Below the pieces are notes generated by a model, which was not told the origin of the DNA, ran no database searches, and saw only the letters and a program-made list of their open reading frames with translations. A stretch of DNA of 23,558 bases from Pelargonium nanum (taxonomy: Eukaryota; Streptophyta; Magnoliopsida; Geraniales; Geraniaceae): the NCBI GenBank assembly GCA_036897485.1, contig JAYMTF010001411.1:1-23558 (forward strand), in the 5' to 3' direction. This document shows, one piece after another, positions 10,584 to 20,939 of the stretch (its first letter is position 1; each line of letters opens with the position of its first letter). Made by a program: the position numbers and the translations under genes.

Positions 10584-11126
10584 TCTTGCCCCGGACCCCT
10601 TGCTACTTAAAGTACGGAAGAATATAAAAATCCTAGGATTAACCCGACTTCAAGCAAGACCTAAGAGAAATGTGGCCCTGAATTTATGGGAGCTCAAGTT
10701 CAAAGCTCAGTCAGTGCTCATTTATAACTAATTTTGTACATGTCTGAAACCCACATTCTCAATACCATATAAAAGCCTATAGGAACTTTTTTATTTGGTA
10801 AATAAGTACCCTAATTCTAGACGAATCCTCCCTTTTTATGCTTTATTTAGTTAAAAGTTATCTGCCTGGCTAATATAGGATTTCCTATGACTGGGCAACA
10901 AAGGGGCACTTCTTACTCCTACCGAGAGACCTTGGCTGGTTAGCTTTTCAATCTCTATGCCTTCATAGAACACGGATACTTATTTGTTCCTCGAATTCCG
11001 GAATAATATACTATGAGCCCTAAATTACCTACAACAGGGAATGGTTGGTACACTGGCGCCTTTTCTTCTTACCCCAAAAAAGCTGCTTTAGGAGCTATCC
11101 CTTTCTCTTAATTGTTGTGGGGCTTC
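10584..11126. other. Non-coding stretch
   Basis: No gene is recognised. A small pairing gagc/gctc flanks a TTCAAA string at about 10690-10708 but lacks the rest of a tRNA. A 72-codon open frame with a hydrophobic end (11045-11263, non-ATG ORF start) runs out of this region into the T-rich part of repeat copy A, which explains its hydrophobic translation. Confidence 0.5.
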
Positions 11127-11445
11127 CAGCCTGTACTTATTCTCTAGCCTTGCTTATTCTATTACCTATTGTATTAGTTGTCTTTTTGTTTGTTAGCTTT
11201 GGAAATATAGTCTTACTCTATAAACTGTTTTCTTTATTGTATTCAATTGTATTCATTAGTTAGTAATAGATAAAGTAAAGTAAGAGTTAGACACTTATAA
11301 GTTGTATTTTAAGGTATATCCCTCTCGCCCCCTGTAGTTACTGACACTGACATGGGAGGACAGAAACTTAGTAGATATTAGACTGCATTACTCTTACCAA
11401 CCAGAACGTAGTGAGGAAGGTTATTGCAGGAAAGTACTATAGATA
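11127..11445 (+). repeat. Diverged hairpin repeat, copy A
   Basis: First of four related units. It opens with cagcctgtacttatt, runs through a T-rich tract with a TAGTTAGTAATAGAT motif, and ends in the family hairpin at 11310-11370: TAAG, 7-nt spacer, CCTC, 31-nt loop, GAGG, 7-nt spacer, CTTA. The loop contains gttactgacactgacat, close to attactgacac in copy C. Similarity to copy C continues beyond the hairpin to aggaaagtactatagata at 11428-11445. There is no coding potential that I recognise. The shared pairing pattern hints at a structured RNA or DNA element. Confidence 0.6.
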
Positions 11446-11747
11446 GAACACCTTACACTGTCTGTAACCAGCAACAGCAAAAACTTCATTTGCTAGAAAA
11501 CTCCTTACCTTTATTATTATAAAAACACCTGCTTAATCCAGAAAACCCAGGACTTTAGCCTCAGCTCATTCGCTAGCATTAAAATTTCTTCTTGACTGAC
11601 TTCCTTCTTCTTTCCTAAACTAAAAACTTTCTTGAGAACTAGACTTGCACCCGGATTTCGTAGCTTACTCTCTTTTGTATCTTCATATCTTTGACCCTTA
11701 GGATTCTCCCTCTAGCTAGACTCTTAGCTGTATTCCCTGACTTAGTG
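11446..11747. other. Pyrimidine-rich non-coding spacer
   Basis: The plus strand is rich in C and T (for example cttccttcttctttcc near 11600). No gene is visible. A T-loop-like string on the minus strand near 11640-11655 has only part of a T-stem and was not accepted as a tRNA. Confidence 0.5.
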
Positions 11748-11916
11748 CAGCCTGTCTTATTGTAGTTATTGTATTCTTGTTCTTCTTTATATTTTACGAG
11801 TTTGTTTAAATATAGCAATATAGTCTAATATAGTTAATAGATAGTAGTTCTAATTGTTTTAAGGATATAATTCCTCTTTTGCTATGTCCTTATCGAAAGG
11901 AGGATATATAACCTTA
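11748..11916 (+). repeat. Diverged hairpin repeat, copy B
   Basis: It opens with cagcctgtcttatt, one base different in spacing from copy A, followed by a T-rich tract and TAGTTAATAGAT. The hairpin at 11860-11916 is the best-paired of the family. TAAGG pairs with CCTTA, four more pairs form in the AT spacer, and CCTC pairs with GAGG around a 23-nt loop. The hairpin start lies exactly 550 bp from that of copy A. The ATG of the longest open frame in the window (11884) falls inside this loop. Confidence 0.6.
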
Positions 11917-12213
11917 TATGGTAGAGAAGAGGTCATTCTACCCAACTGCAGCGCAGCGAAGGGAGGGAAAGGCATTCTAGTTTTAGATAGTACTTACACA
12001 AAGACCACAACTAGAAAAAGCGGACTTTATAAAACAAAAAAGAACTTGAGCTTCAAATCTTTTTTATATTCCCTAAAAAGCTTCTCTATTTACATTTACT
12101 GGAAAAAATTCCTTGTAAAGCTCAAAATGACTCTCTTAATAAATCTTAAACTTACTCATAAATCTACAAAAGGGACTCCTCTAAAAACTTTTATGCATTT
12201 CTTAGAGGTATAA
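11884..12213 (+). CDS. Unrecognised 109-codon open frame, doubtful
   Basis: This is the longest open frame in the window and has a true ATG. The product would be basic, with many Lys, Thr and Ser residues, a central Tyr/Phe-rich patch and no clear membrane segment, domain or motif. No relatives come to mind. Its length is about what chance allows at this composition, and its start codon lies in the loop of hairpin repeat B. The start sequence is therefore repeat sequence that copies A, C and D do not keep open. No ribosome-binding context is evident beyond the AAAGGAGG string inside the frame. I consider it most likely non-coding. Confidence 0.12.
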   Translation: MSLSKGGYITLYGREEVILPNCSAAKGGKGILVLDSTYTKTTTRKSGLYKTKKNLSFKSFLYSLKSFSIYIYWKKFLVKLKMTLLINLKLTHKSTKGTPLKTFMHFLEV

Positions 12214-12288
12214 CCTTACTCTGAGATATATTTCTCTTAGCTACACCAAATGGAGAGCTTTACTCTTACGGGCTGGAGTCCTCTTCGA

Positions 12289-12475
12289 ATGTAGCTATTC
12301 TACTCCTCCTTAGTAGCTCTATAAGATAGTTATTATATATGTTATAGAAGTTGTTTAATAATACTTATAGATTGTATTAGTCGTTAAGTTAAGGCTATTC
12401 CTCTGGTGCTCTGCAATTACTGACACGGGGAGGATAAAAAAACTTAGAGAGTTTAGGAAAGCACTATAACTACAA
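12289..12475 (+). repeat. Diverged hairpin repeat, copy C
   Basis: It begins tgtagctattct and includes TAGTTATTATATATG. The hairpin at 12390-12446 is TAAG, 6-nt spacer, CCTC, 26-nt loop, GAGG, 9-nt spacer, CTTA. After the hairpin comes agagagtttaggaaagcactataacta, split here as agagagttt plus aggaaagcactataacta, which matches the tail of copy A after removing about 60 bases present only in A. The hairpin start lies 530 bp after that of copy B. Confidence 0.6.
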
Positions 12476-13600
12476 TGAAGAAGGTGGAGCTACAATCAGG
12501 CGATCAATGTATAGGAATAACTAATAGACTACCTAGAGCTTAAAAAGACAATATTTCTAGTTAAGTTAGTGAGAGTAGTACTCATAGAATAGGTTCCAAC
12601 ACACAAGTGATATAGGCCAAGACACTCAGAAAGCCTTGGGAAGAGGAGATAGATTTGCTAACTTATGGAAGAAAGCGGGGAAGATACTTAACTGACAAAG
12701 ACAAAGGCAAGAATATTTATAGAACTCCTTGAAAGGAGGACTACTTAAAAGATGAAAAAAGTCAAAAGCTTGACACTTTTTAGGGCCCTTTGACGCAACC
12801 TTTGTAGAAAAAATCCCCTTTGATAAGAAATTCTACAGCGAATAAAGAGCCTTTGACTGTTTCGGATAAAGATAAGAGGGTAGCTTGAACGGAAAGAGAG
12901 AGAGATCCGCAAACAAATTCCAATTCTATCGAGATGAGGTCGCTTTTGTTCATTGAGAGGGAGGTTATCTAGTCTTATAGAAATGCACTAAACTACTTAC
13001 GAGAAACTTAAGAAACCAACTACTTTTACGGAAATTCCTTAAGGAGATTAAGAGTCAAAGTCTGACCCATTTGCACTTTATCCACGCAAGGAGTAATCAA
13101 TTCCAAGTAGAGACCGTAGATGAAAGCCTTAGAAATGGATAGATTGAAAGAAAGACTCTATACTAGCAAAAAATTCATACCAATAGACCCACGATTAAAA
13201 AGTGCTATCCTCTTCGAGCCACTTTAATACCTCCAATTATTAAAATAATGAGAGCCTTTTCGAACCAAGATACATCCATTAGTTTCTGCTTTTGAGTTAG
13301 TTTATACTTTATTTGTAAAAAATTGTATTCATTTTAAGAAAGCTTTCCTCTTCTAGGAGTGCCCAATTCCTAGAGGTATGAGATGACTCTATCTCTATAT
13401 AGTAGAAAAGCTTGTAACATATTTTTCAGGAAAAAAAAAACAGGCTTTCATACCTTCTTTGTTATTCTGTACCATTTTTTTCTCCTACGCTTTGTACTAC
13501 TCAAAAAATAATAATAAGATAGACTTGTTTGTTAGTCTTAGCAGTACCCCTTATAAATAACCTGCCTTATAACTTTTAGGGGAGTATGAGTCCTATGGGT
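12476..13600. other. Purine-rich non-coding stretch
   Basis: The plus strand is conspicuously purine-rich from about 12450 to 13200, the opposite of the skew at 11.46-11.75 kb. No gene is visible. Small hairpins include ctcct-tgaa-aggag near 12727 and the one listed at 13352-13374. A run of ten A residues lies at about 13431-13440. Confidence 0.5.
13352..13374. repeat. Hairpin between copies C and D
   Basis: The arms tctagga and tcctaga pair exactly around a 9-nt loop. An outer cc/gg pair is possible across a small bulge. No adjacent gene is present. Confidence 0.4.
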
Positions 13601-13601
13601 C

Positions 13602-13790
13602 TTTGTATTCCCTAGCTTACAGAGAAGTCTAATCGGAGTTAGTATAGAAGTATACTGTTATACTGTATTCTAGTTTATAGCCTTAGTATTCTATTAGTTA
13701 TTCTTAGATAGTTATGGAATAGTCTAGATAGGTAAGTAGTTTAAAGCCCTCCTGCCCCTTATCTATAAAAGAGGATACTTAGAGAGATTA
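13602..13790 (+). repeat. Diverged hairpin repeat, copy D
   Basis: It starts with tttgtattccctagctta, similar to tgtattccctgactta just before copy B. It carries TAGTTATGGAATAGT and a short direct duplication (tatactgt twice at 13651-13666). The hairpin at 13743-13781 is the shortest of the family: AAG, CCTC, 19-nt loop, GAGG, ATA, CTT. The tail cttagagagattag closely matches cttagagagtttag of copy C. Confidence 0.5.
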
Positions 13791-14016
13791 GAATAAATCA
13801 TCATTCTTACTAGAAGGTAGTAAAGGGGGTTAACACATAATAGTATTCTAATAGAACAGGAATTATAAGCCAACCACAACAGGAAAACTTTTAATTAATT
13901 AAAAAACTTAAAGAATTAACAAATCCAGATAAAACCAAACTGGGTTTAAGTTACTGTCCAGAATCCCTTTTATAAGAGTTTACTCGGTAAAGTGTAAAGT
14001 TGGGTACACCCGAAGC
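13791..14016. other. Non-coding spacer
   Basis: AT-rich sequence with no visible gene between the last hairpin repeat and the 38-bp repeat. Confidence 0.5.
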
Positions 14017-14054
14017 CTTTTGAGCCCCATTTTATGGAATATGTTTTAGAATCT
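14017..14054 (+). repeat. 38-bp exact direct repeat, copy 1
   Basis: Identical to 14576-14613. It starts cttttgagccccatttt and ends gttttagaatct. Weaker similarity extends on both sides: gt..gtaca..aagc before it and an A-rich tract after it. The repeat therefore looks like the best-kept core of an older, longer duplication. No reading frame is conserved in it. Confidence 0.85.
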
Positions 14055-14575
14055 ACCTGCTTTCAATAAAAAAACTAACAGGATAGTAATAATAGTAGAT
14101 TCCCTACTTAGATAAATGAAAGTAGAGTCTCGCTGAAAAGAAAGATTTCTCTACCAAATTCCTTAGAATTCCAGAGTACTTATCACTATCGAGCAGTATA
14201 AAACCTGTTGTATTAACATTTCCTTGCATTAAAACATAAGTCAGTCTATCCTTGTATGGTACACACCAAAAAAATTCTTGTTTGATTTATAATATATTCC
14301 CATTCTTTCTAAGAACTTATCTTTAGTTAATACAGTACCTTTTAATTTATAAAGCCCTGGCACAAATAGGTAACCTCCTTACTTTATATTATAAACAGAC
14401 CAATTTAAATTCCAGGATAAAAAAGTACCTTAAAAAAAAAACCTTTCAGTAAAAGACTTTCAGAAAGACTCATGATTATGAATACAAACTAAACCAAATA
14501 AACTTAATATTTATATAAATTCTTGCTTTTAGTGCCGGTTAGGATAACCCTTAAGCTAGTTTTGTACATTTAAAG

Positions 14576-14613
14576 CTTTTGAGCCCCATTTTATGGAATA
14601 TGTTTTAGAATCT
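14576..14613 (+). repeat. 38-bp exact direct repeat, copy 2
   Basis: Exact copy of 14017-14054, 559 bp downstream. A small hairpin (ggtta-gga-taacc) lies about 25 bp upstream of this copy only. Confidence 0.85.
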
Positions 14614-14897
14614 CCTTACTTTTAGTAAAAACAAGCTGTCTGCATTAAAAGTCCTTATACACCGAAAACCCATAACTAAGGCAAACACACTGCCATTGGG
14701 TTAACTTCCCCCGAATGTCTTTAACTGAGATGAGACCAGGAAAGCAGCAACTAACAAATAAGCAAACCTTCTATCCGTGCCAGAATACTGGATACTAATA
14801 CTATAAGACAGCAAAACAAGAACCAAAGTCTATCCTTATTGATTGTTAAACCCTTTCTCTAGCCTTAAAACTAGAAACAACATAGCTGCTACACCTG

Positions 14898-14921
14898 TTA
14901 AAGATTAAATTAAAGATTAAA
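14898..14921 (+). repeat. 12-bp perfect tandem duplication
   Basis: The unit ttaaagattaaa occurs twice back to back. It looks like a simple slippage-type duplication with no associated gene. Confidence 0.75.
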
Positions 14922-15476
14922 GAACTTACTTCCAGTTTTAATATTATATATTCCGGATACTAAAGCAAGCATGACATCAAGCAAGAAAGTCACTCTTATC
15001 CTAAAGAAAAATTCCTCTTGTTCCCTGCTTTTATCGGGGTATGCCTTAATAGTGAATACATGAATCCCTTAATATCGCAAAAAGTGTTTCTAAAATAGGG
15101 TATATATCCAAATATCAGAGAGATTAACCCAAACTTGCGTGTGTAATATTGTCAAGAATACTTTCAGATCTGGCCCTTTAAATTTAAATTGAGGGAAATG
15201 GAGGGGAAACTCCTCTTTCTATATACAGATAGTAGAAATTTTCAGGGTTTAGGGCTATACTTTTGGAAGCGGCTCAAGTGTATCTACCGCTTTCACAGAA
15301 GGCTTTTTGGTATTTACTCGATCCAGTTACGAAAAGTTTAAGCAATAACAAGGTGTTGTGGATCATCAGACCTCGACTTAAGATTAATAAGAATGTGGGA
15401 ACAAATAGATTAATTAAGGCTTATTAGAGTTTGCAGTATGAGGTTCCTTACAAATAAAAGACATTTCTGGTATGTT

Positions 15477-15494
15477 AAGTCTCTCGTGAGACTT
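15477..15494. repeat. 7-bp hairpin with tcgt loop
   Basis: The arms aagtctc and gagactt are exact reverse complements around tcgt. No gene lies nearby, so a role cannot be assigned. Confidence 0.4.
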
Positions 15495-18400
15495 TATGCT
15501 TAGAAATTTAGAACCACCATATAACCTTAAAACCAATTCATTTACAAAATTATCGGTATCTTATTTAATTATAGACACGCCTTCCGTGAGGTTAAGTCCT
15601 AGTCTTACTCCAGGGGTTTGCTTTGCGGATTTAAAGGGTATCAAAAAATGAGAGCTATAAAACGAAAATTACATGTAAATCTATTCTTAATATAGAAATA
15701 TAAATTTTAAGATTTTTTTAAGTTTTCATAAGGGTTATATATGCTCCGAATAGTAACTAGAGCTTTAGTTTTTTCTGCTAAATTATCTAGGAAATCGGGC
15801 TGGTTTGAAAAGGTAAATAGAGAATCTGTATACTTAAGCTTGTCGGTTTTGTACTAATAAAAGAGGACTTATTCTTATAAATATAGAGTCTATAAACTTG
15901 TAGGATTAATCTAAATAGTACCTCTAATTCCTAGTTAAATGATGAGAATCAATATAATAAAAATTTTACCGGGATTAACCAAGAAACTACCATTCTACTG
16001 ACTATAAATACTACAGGCACCCATGCTTATACTAAGGAAACTGTAAATACCACCTCTGTAAAAGGGCAGTAGTAAACTAAAAAAGGGGAAAGACAAAGCA
16101 ACAAAAGTATTCCTAAGGGGTAAAGCTTCTCTGTCCGGTTACTTTTAAATCGACTATTCTTTGTAATATTTGTATCATGAAAATTTCGGTTATTTTATTT
16201 ATATTTATATCCTTATTTGCCATAGACTCTTAAATAAACTAATTAAGAGGAAAGCTTCCTTCTATATAAAGAATGAAAATCCATTATCTATAGGCCCCCT
16301 CCAAGTTTACTTGACTCTCTATACTATTACTATAAACCAAAGGACCTCGTCTTACCGCATTAACGAATGCCGGTTAATACAATTTTAGTCTTTTATAGGA
16401 TTTACAGATATTTTAAAACCTGCTATCAGGACCCTCTATTTTAAAGACTTACTTTTAAGTCGTTTAGGCATATCCACATAGGAATTTATCCTTTAAATAA
16501 CTTTTATGTACTTGATTCGCTTTCATTACTATAAAATTGGGCGAAGTTATAGACTTGTTAGGGGGGGTATCCTATCCTTTTTCACGGGATCCTTTAGGTT
16601 TTTGGAAGCAAGTAGTCACATTTTTAAGAACTTTATAGAGTTGCCTTGGTTTAAACAAATTAAGGACATTGAGTATGTTCAAAAGCTGCCCTTGGTTAAA
16701 TCTATTTGGAAATCCATCGGGGTAAACTAATTAATAGGTGTTTTTACGATTTGTCGATTAGGCAAACATACGTACATGAGCACAGGTTCAATCTTATAGA
16801 TCCAAGGTTACATGTTATATAAATAGCGAGTTCTTTTATCTTTTATAAAGGTATGAGGCAGTTCAAGGTCTCTCAAAACTCTAAATTCTCAAACACAGGA
16901 TTCCACGGGTCGGTGTATTAGAATTACCAACCAAAAGTATATTTTGCAGTAGAACTCTCTTCTTTTTCGTAATATAAGAAGTTAGTAGTATATATTCACC
17001 CTGACAAGTTAAAGTGTACTCATAATATAGATTTAGTGTTTAAAAAGTTAAGACTAAGAGTTTGTTTCCCTACCTAGCCCGGGTCTCTTAGGATAAGATT
17101 CGATAGATTAAAATCCCGCTTACAGTACATAAATAAAGGAATGCAGTCTGTCTAGTAAATCTCTATGCAATGGGAAGTAAAAACTGCAAACAATTTTATT
17201 ATTATACCTTATGTTCCACATTCTTAATTCCTTTAGTTTTTTCTAGATAAATACTTTCCTACACCAACTTAAAAGCTTTTAAAACTCAAGGATAAGATCC
17301 ACTTTCGTAAGAAGTTTATTCATTTGTTCCATGTTTGAGTTACTTATTAAATTACAAGCAATAGAACAATCGTAGTTTAGATTACCTTTATTACTTGTAG
17401 TTTGTATTGATCAACGGGAGCTCTTTATATAATTCCCTGAAATCTAATCAAAACTATCTGCTGGGAACCTTTAACGAGTTTCCTTTATTAGTAGGAACCC
17501 AAATTACTTTTTATAGATATAGAGCACTTCGTAATATTAGTATTGTTACTTCACAAAAAAGTACATAATAAAAAGGGGGCAGAGATCCGTCAGAAAAAAG
17601 TGTTGACAAGCATGGGTTTTTTTAATAGGAAGCTTGTAAAGGAATTAAAACATTCGGGTAACCAAGGGGTATAAGAACTTGATTAAGTTAAATTCTCTTT
17701 TATATGTGTAGTTTATAGTCTTTTCAGTATAAAAATTAGTAAATAATTCACACTTATAATCCATTAAACAGTCAATTCGAGAGAGACCTCACATAAGTTA
17801 GGTCGGGCATTTACGAGGTTTCCAATCGATTAAAGAAGAATAGAAAGTACTTTTTTCATTACCAAAAGTTCGTATATTGATTTAGCGCTTATTGCCCAGT
17901 GACAAAAACGTATGTACAAGAAGCCTTAGAGTTAATATACTTTATTATTATTTATATAATCCTTATTTATAGCTTTTGTTTGATATTGCAATTTTATCTA
18001 GGGGCACCCCTTTTGCTGCGAAAGAATTTAGCATATCTATAGTAAGCCCTCTTGTGTACTACTATGTTAAATTCGAAGTGACATCCTATACCACAATTTA
18101 TAGAGGTTGGCCTTGATAGCTTTCTCTACTTCGTATACCTGTATTGATACATAATTGACTTGTCTTATAGGTCTTCTTGTAGTAGTTCTTGTAGCTTATG
18201 ATAGTCTTTGTATTAGGTATTGTCTGAGTTGTCTTGATAGCTGTCAAAAGAAAGGGAAGAAAGTACTCATTTTGATTCAAAGTGAGGGATGCTTGCTGCA
18301 AAATGAACAAGATAAATCTTGCCTTAATAGAGCTTACTTCCTTTTTGATCCATTTTAGTCCAGTATAGCAAGAAAACTTATTAAACTAAACAGTTCCGTA

Positions 18401-19010
18401 TTTATCGGAATGCGAAGTAACACTTACTGAATTCCCCTGTGCTTCAAGTTTTTTAATATATTGCAGTTATAGTTCTTAAAGATTCTCCTTTATCGAGGAC
18501 ACCCTAGCTAATAAAGAATATCGGGAGAATTATACCCTATTAATTAAAAATACAGAGCTTCCTTATAGGCATCGCACACTAAATATGGAAAATTTAAGAG
18601 GAAACCATAACTACAAAAACTTTTGGACAATACTTTAGTATATAAGGCACTGCTATGAAAATAAGGGTTACCTCCACAAAATAAATAAGAGATTTTGGAC
18701 ACAAGCAAGAAGCTTTATCAATAAAAATTCTAGTATAGCTTGTGACTTTTGTAGCATTTCAGTAATAAAAAGGCTAACTAAGAGGTCTTTCATAAAGGTA
18801 AGATTTTAACGGTATTCAGTAACTAAGGGTATTCATCAACGCAGCACACAAAGTATATCGTTCATACTTTTAAGAGTAAAAACTGAGTCCTCATATCATA
18901 TAGGTGTCTTTTTGACCACAAACCCCAGATTACTAAAATCTCTCTAATAAGCAGAGCTAAATTCCCGGGATCCAATAAAAAGAATCTCCTATACTATTGC
19001 GCTTTGAGAT

Positions 19011-19027
19011 CTATAAAGTCTTTATAG
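19011..19027. repeat. 17-bp near-perfect palindrome
   Basis: The arms ctataaag and ctttatag flank a single central t. It may be chance in AT-rich DNA. Confidence 0.4.
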
Positions 19028-20124
19028 TCAGGACAAGTGTAATATAAATACCAAGTGGAACTGATTCACAGAGTAACTCCGTGCAGACAAAGCATAACAA
19101 GATTTTTCTCAGTAAAGTCGTATTTAAGCTTGCTCTGCTTATAATATTTAAAAAACTACAAAGCTTTGTCATCCTTTTTTAATTAAAATAAATTTGTCCA
19201 ATTCTATTGGTTAGTGCTTTGTTGTCAAGTGTATACTATATACTATAAGGTTTTTCCCATACATGTGCTATATCAGGAGGGCCTACAGAATACTTTTTTC
19301 TTCACTTTATCCAACAGAGATCTTATTTGCTAACACAGAATAAAATACTGAGGATGTGAAAACAAGGGTTTCTGTGCTACTATTTATTAATATCAAGAAA
19401 ACTTTAGAATATATCTCCGCGATTCACTCGACTACTCGTAATTTATTACTATAAAATCTGACGATAAATCTAAATTCCATGTGATCAAATCCAAGTTGTA
19501 TACTCTAAGGTATTAAATTAAAGCTAGATCTTTTACAACAGTTAAACCAAGTTTTAACCAGCAAAAAGGGAGGCCCACTTAGCGGATAATCTCCGTTTTA
19601 ACAAGTTTGAAGGCAGAATACGAGTCAAAAGAGATACTAATGCAGTAAGTTCGACGTAGTATAATCTTACCAAGCAAACTTAGTCAACTTACTCCGGTTT
19701 ATGATAAGAGAGAGGGACCTTGTAGAATAAGTGATATGAGGGGCTTTCTCTGTATGCTCGATATATCAGAGAAATCTAAATTCAGGATGTGAAAATATGA
19801 GCCCAACTTTATCAGAGCCTAGAAGCTCGTTAATAAGTAAGAAAATCCTGGTTTTTTGTAAGCCAGTAAATTTAGTATCAGGATCCTAATATAGCTTGAG
19901 GACCCAAGGTTTCCTTTCTAAAAAAGTTATTAATAATGCCGTAACCCTACCAATCCGAGAAGTAATAATTCTGAGAAAAACAAAAGTCTCTTAATTATTA
20001 AATTAAAAAAAGTATACTCCACGGAAGTAGAAAAAGAAGGTTCCTAACTTAATGACTACTAACGAAAATCTCAATACATACCGTAGCAATCTAAGAATTG
20101 TATTTATATATACCTTGTATTGTA

Positions 20125-20167
20125 AAAAGCATATATGATAGCTTATAAAAGCATGTTATAGCTTACG
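20125..20167 (+). repeat. Imperfect 22-bp tandem duplication
   Basis: The first unit begins aaaagcatatatgatagc and the second aaaagcatgttatagc, each followed by tta(t/c). They are adjacent and differ at a few bases and one indel. No third unit is clear. Confidence 0.6.
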
Positions 20168-20860
20168 AAAAAAGGTCATACAAAGGATTCCTTCTCTAAT
20201 TATATATGGAATTAAAAGTAATAGCATAAATTATAGACAAAAGTCACAAACTCCAAGAGCCCTCCAAAGCTATATCTTAAAATAGGACCCTACTTACTAT
20301 ATAGTAATTCAAGGTCTGTAAAGTTACACAGGGTACGTAAATTACTATGGTTTATTTTACACTTTATTACTTTAAAGCGGGAATCCCCCTATAATAGGAA
20401 TAGGATCCTCTTAATTAGATTAACAAACCTGGAATATCCCAATGGCCTAGCTCTCTGAAGGGTAATCCGTAATTACACACAAAAGAAAGCCCTTTTTGAT
20501 AGGATGTCTTTTGCTCACGCATTACGGTTTTAACTAAACTCAGTTAACGGAGAACTCTTTCTTGTCCTATGATTCCTTTTTCTTAAATCTTTAAGGCAAA
20601 TTTGCTAAAGTTTAAACTTTATTTTACTATACTATGTAAATTTAGGACTGCTTCTCGGCGAGCCCGTTAGACCTCTATTATTATTGTGTAATAATTCCAT
20701 GGAAACTCTCTTACTAAAAAGTACTTATTGGTAGCATATACACTCACCCTTGTAGGGAGTTCCCTATACAGGAGGCCTTGTTGGAAAATTCTAGTAAATA
20801 GAAGTCAAATCTCTCGGATTTAATTTAGGAGAAATGTAAACTCAGTCTATGAAGGAGCTC
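20168..20860. other. Non-coding stretch
   Basis: No gene or strong repeat is visible before the tRNA relic pair. Confidence 0.5.
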
Positions 20861-20931
20861 TAGAAAATTAGGACTTGAACCCCCGGATTGCAGTACCAAG
20901 GTCTAGTGCTCTAACTTCTTAAAGTAAAGCT
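20861..20931 (-). pseudogene. tRNA-like relic, possibly tRNA-Thr(GGU)
   Basis: On the minus strand the sequence has a D-arm 3' half TTAGAGCAC, then AGACCTTGGTAC, and a T arm GGGGGTTCAAGTCC. If TTGGTAC is the anticodon loop the anticodon is GGU (Thr), as in bacterial-type and some plant mitochondrial trnT. The 3' half of the anticodon stem (TGCAA) does not pair with AGACC. The T-stem closes only three of five pairs, and no acceptor stem was found. The D-arm 5' half (TTACTTTAAGAAG) resembles that of the relic at 5221-5296. It sits immediately downstream, on the same strand, of the second trnS copy. It is a decayed tRNA; the amino-acid identity is tentative. Confidence 0.45.
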
Positions 20932-20939
20932 CTTTACCC

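Larger units (their letters stand above)
14614..20124. other. Long non-coding AT-rich stretch
   Basis: No supported gene in 5.5 kb. The most protein-like frame is 16506-16730 (ATG, 74 codons, with basic and aromatic residues and a WFKQIKDIEYVQKLP segment), but it has no recognisable relative and is of chance length. Frames at 16170-16388 and 18155-18358 rely on TTG starts. Around 18155-18220 the plus strand is T/G-rich with short internal repetition (cttgtag twice). Small palindromes are listed separately. Confidence 0.55.

Noticed and set aside
11639-11655. Minus-strand string CCGGGTGCAAGTC resembling a T arm
   Set aside because: The T-stem is only partly paired and no anticodon or acceptor stem could be placed.
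16506-16730. 74-codon ATG frame with a fairly protein-like composition
   Set aside because: No recognisable domain, no neighbouring genes and chance length. Conservation in a relative would be needed to revive it.
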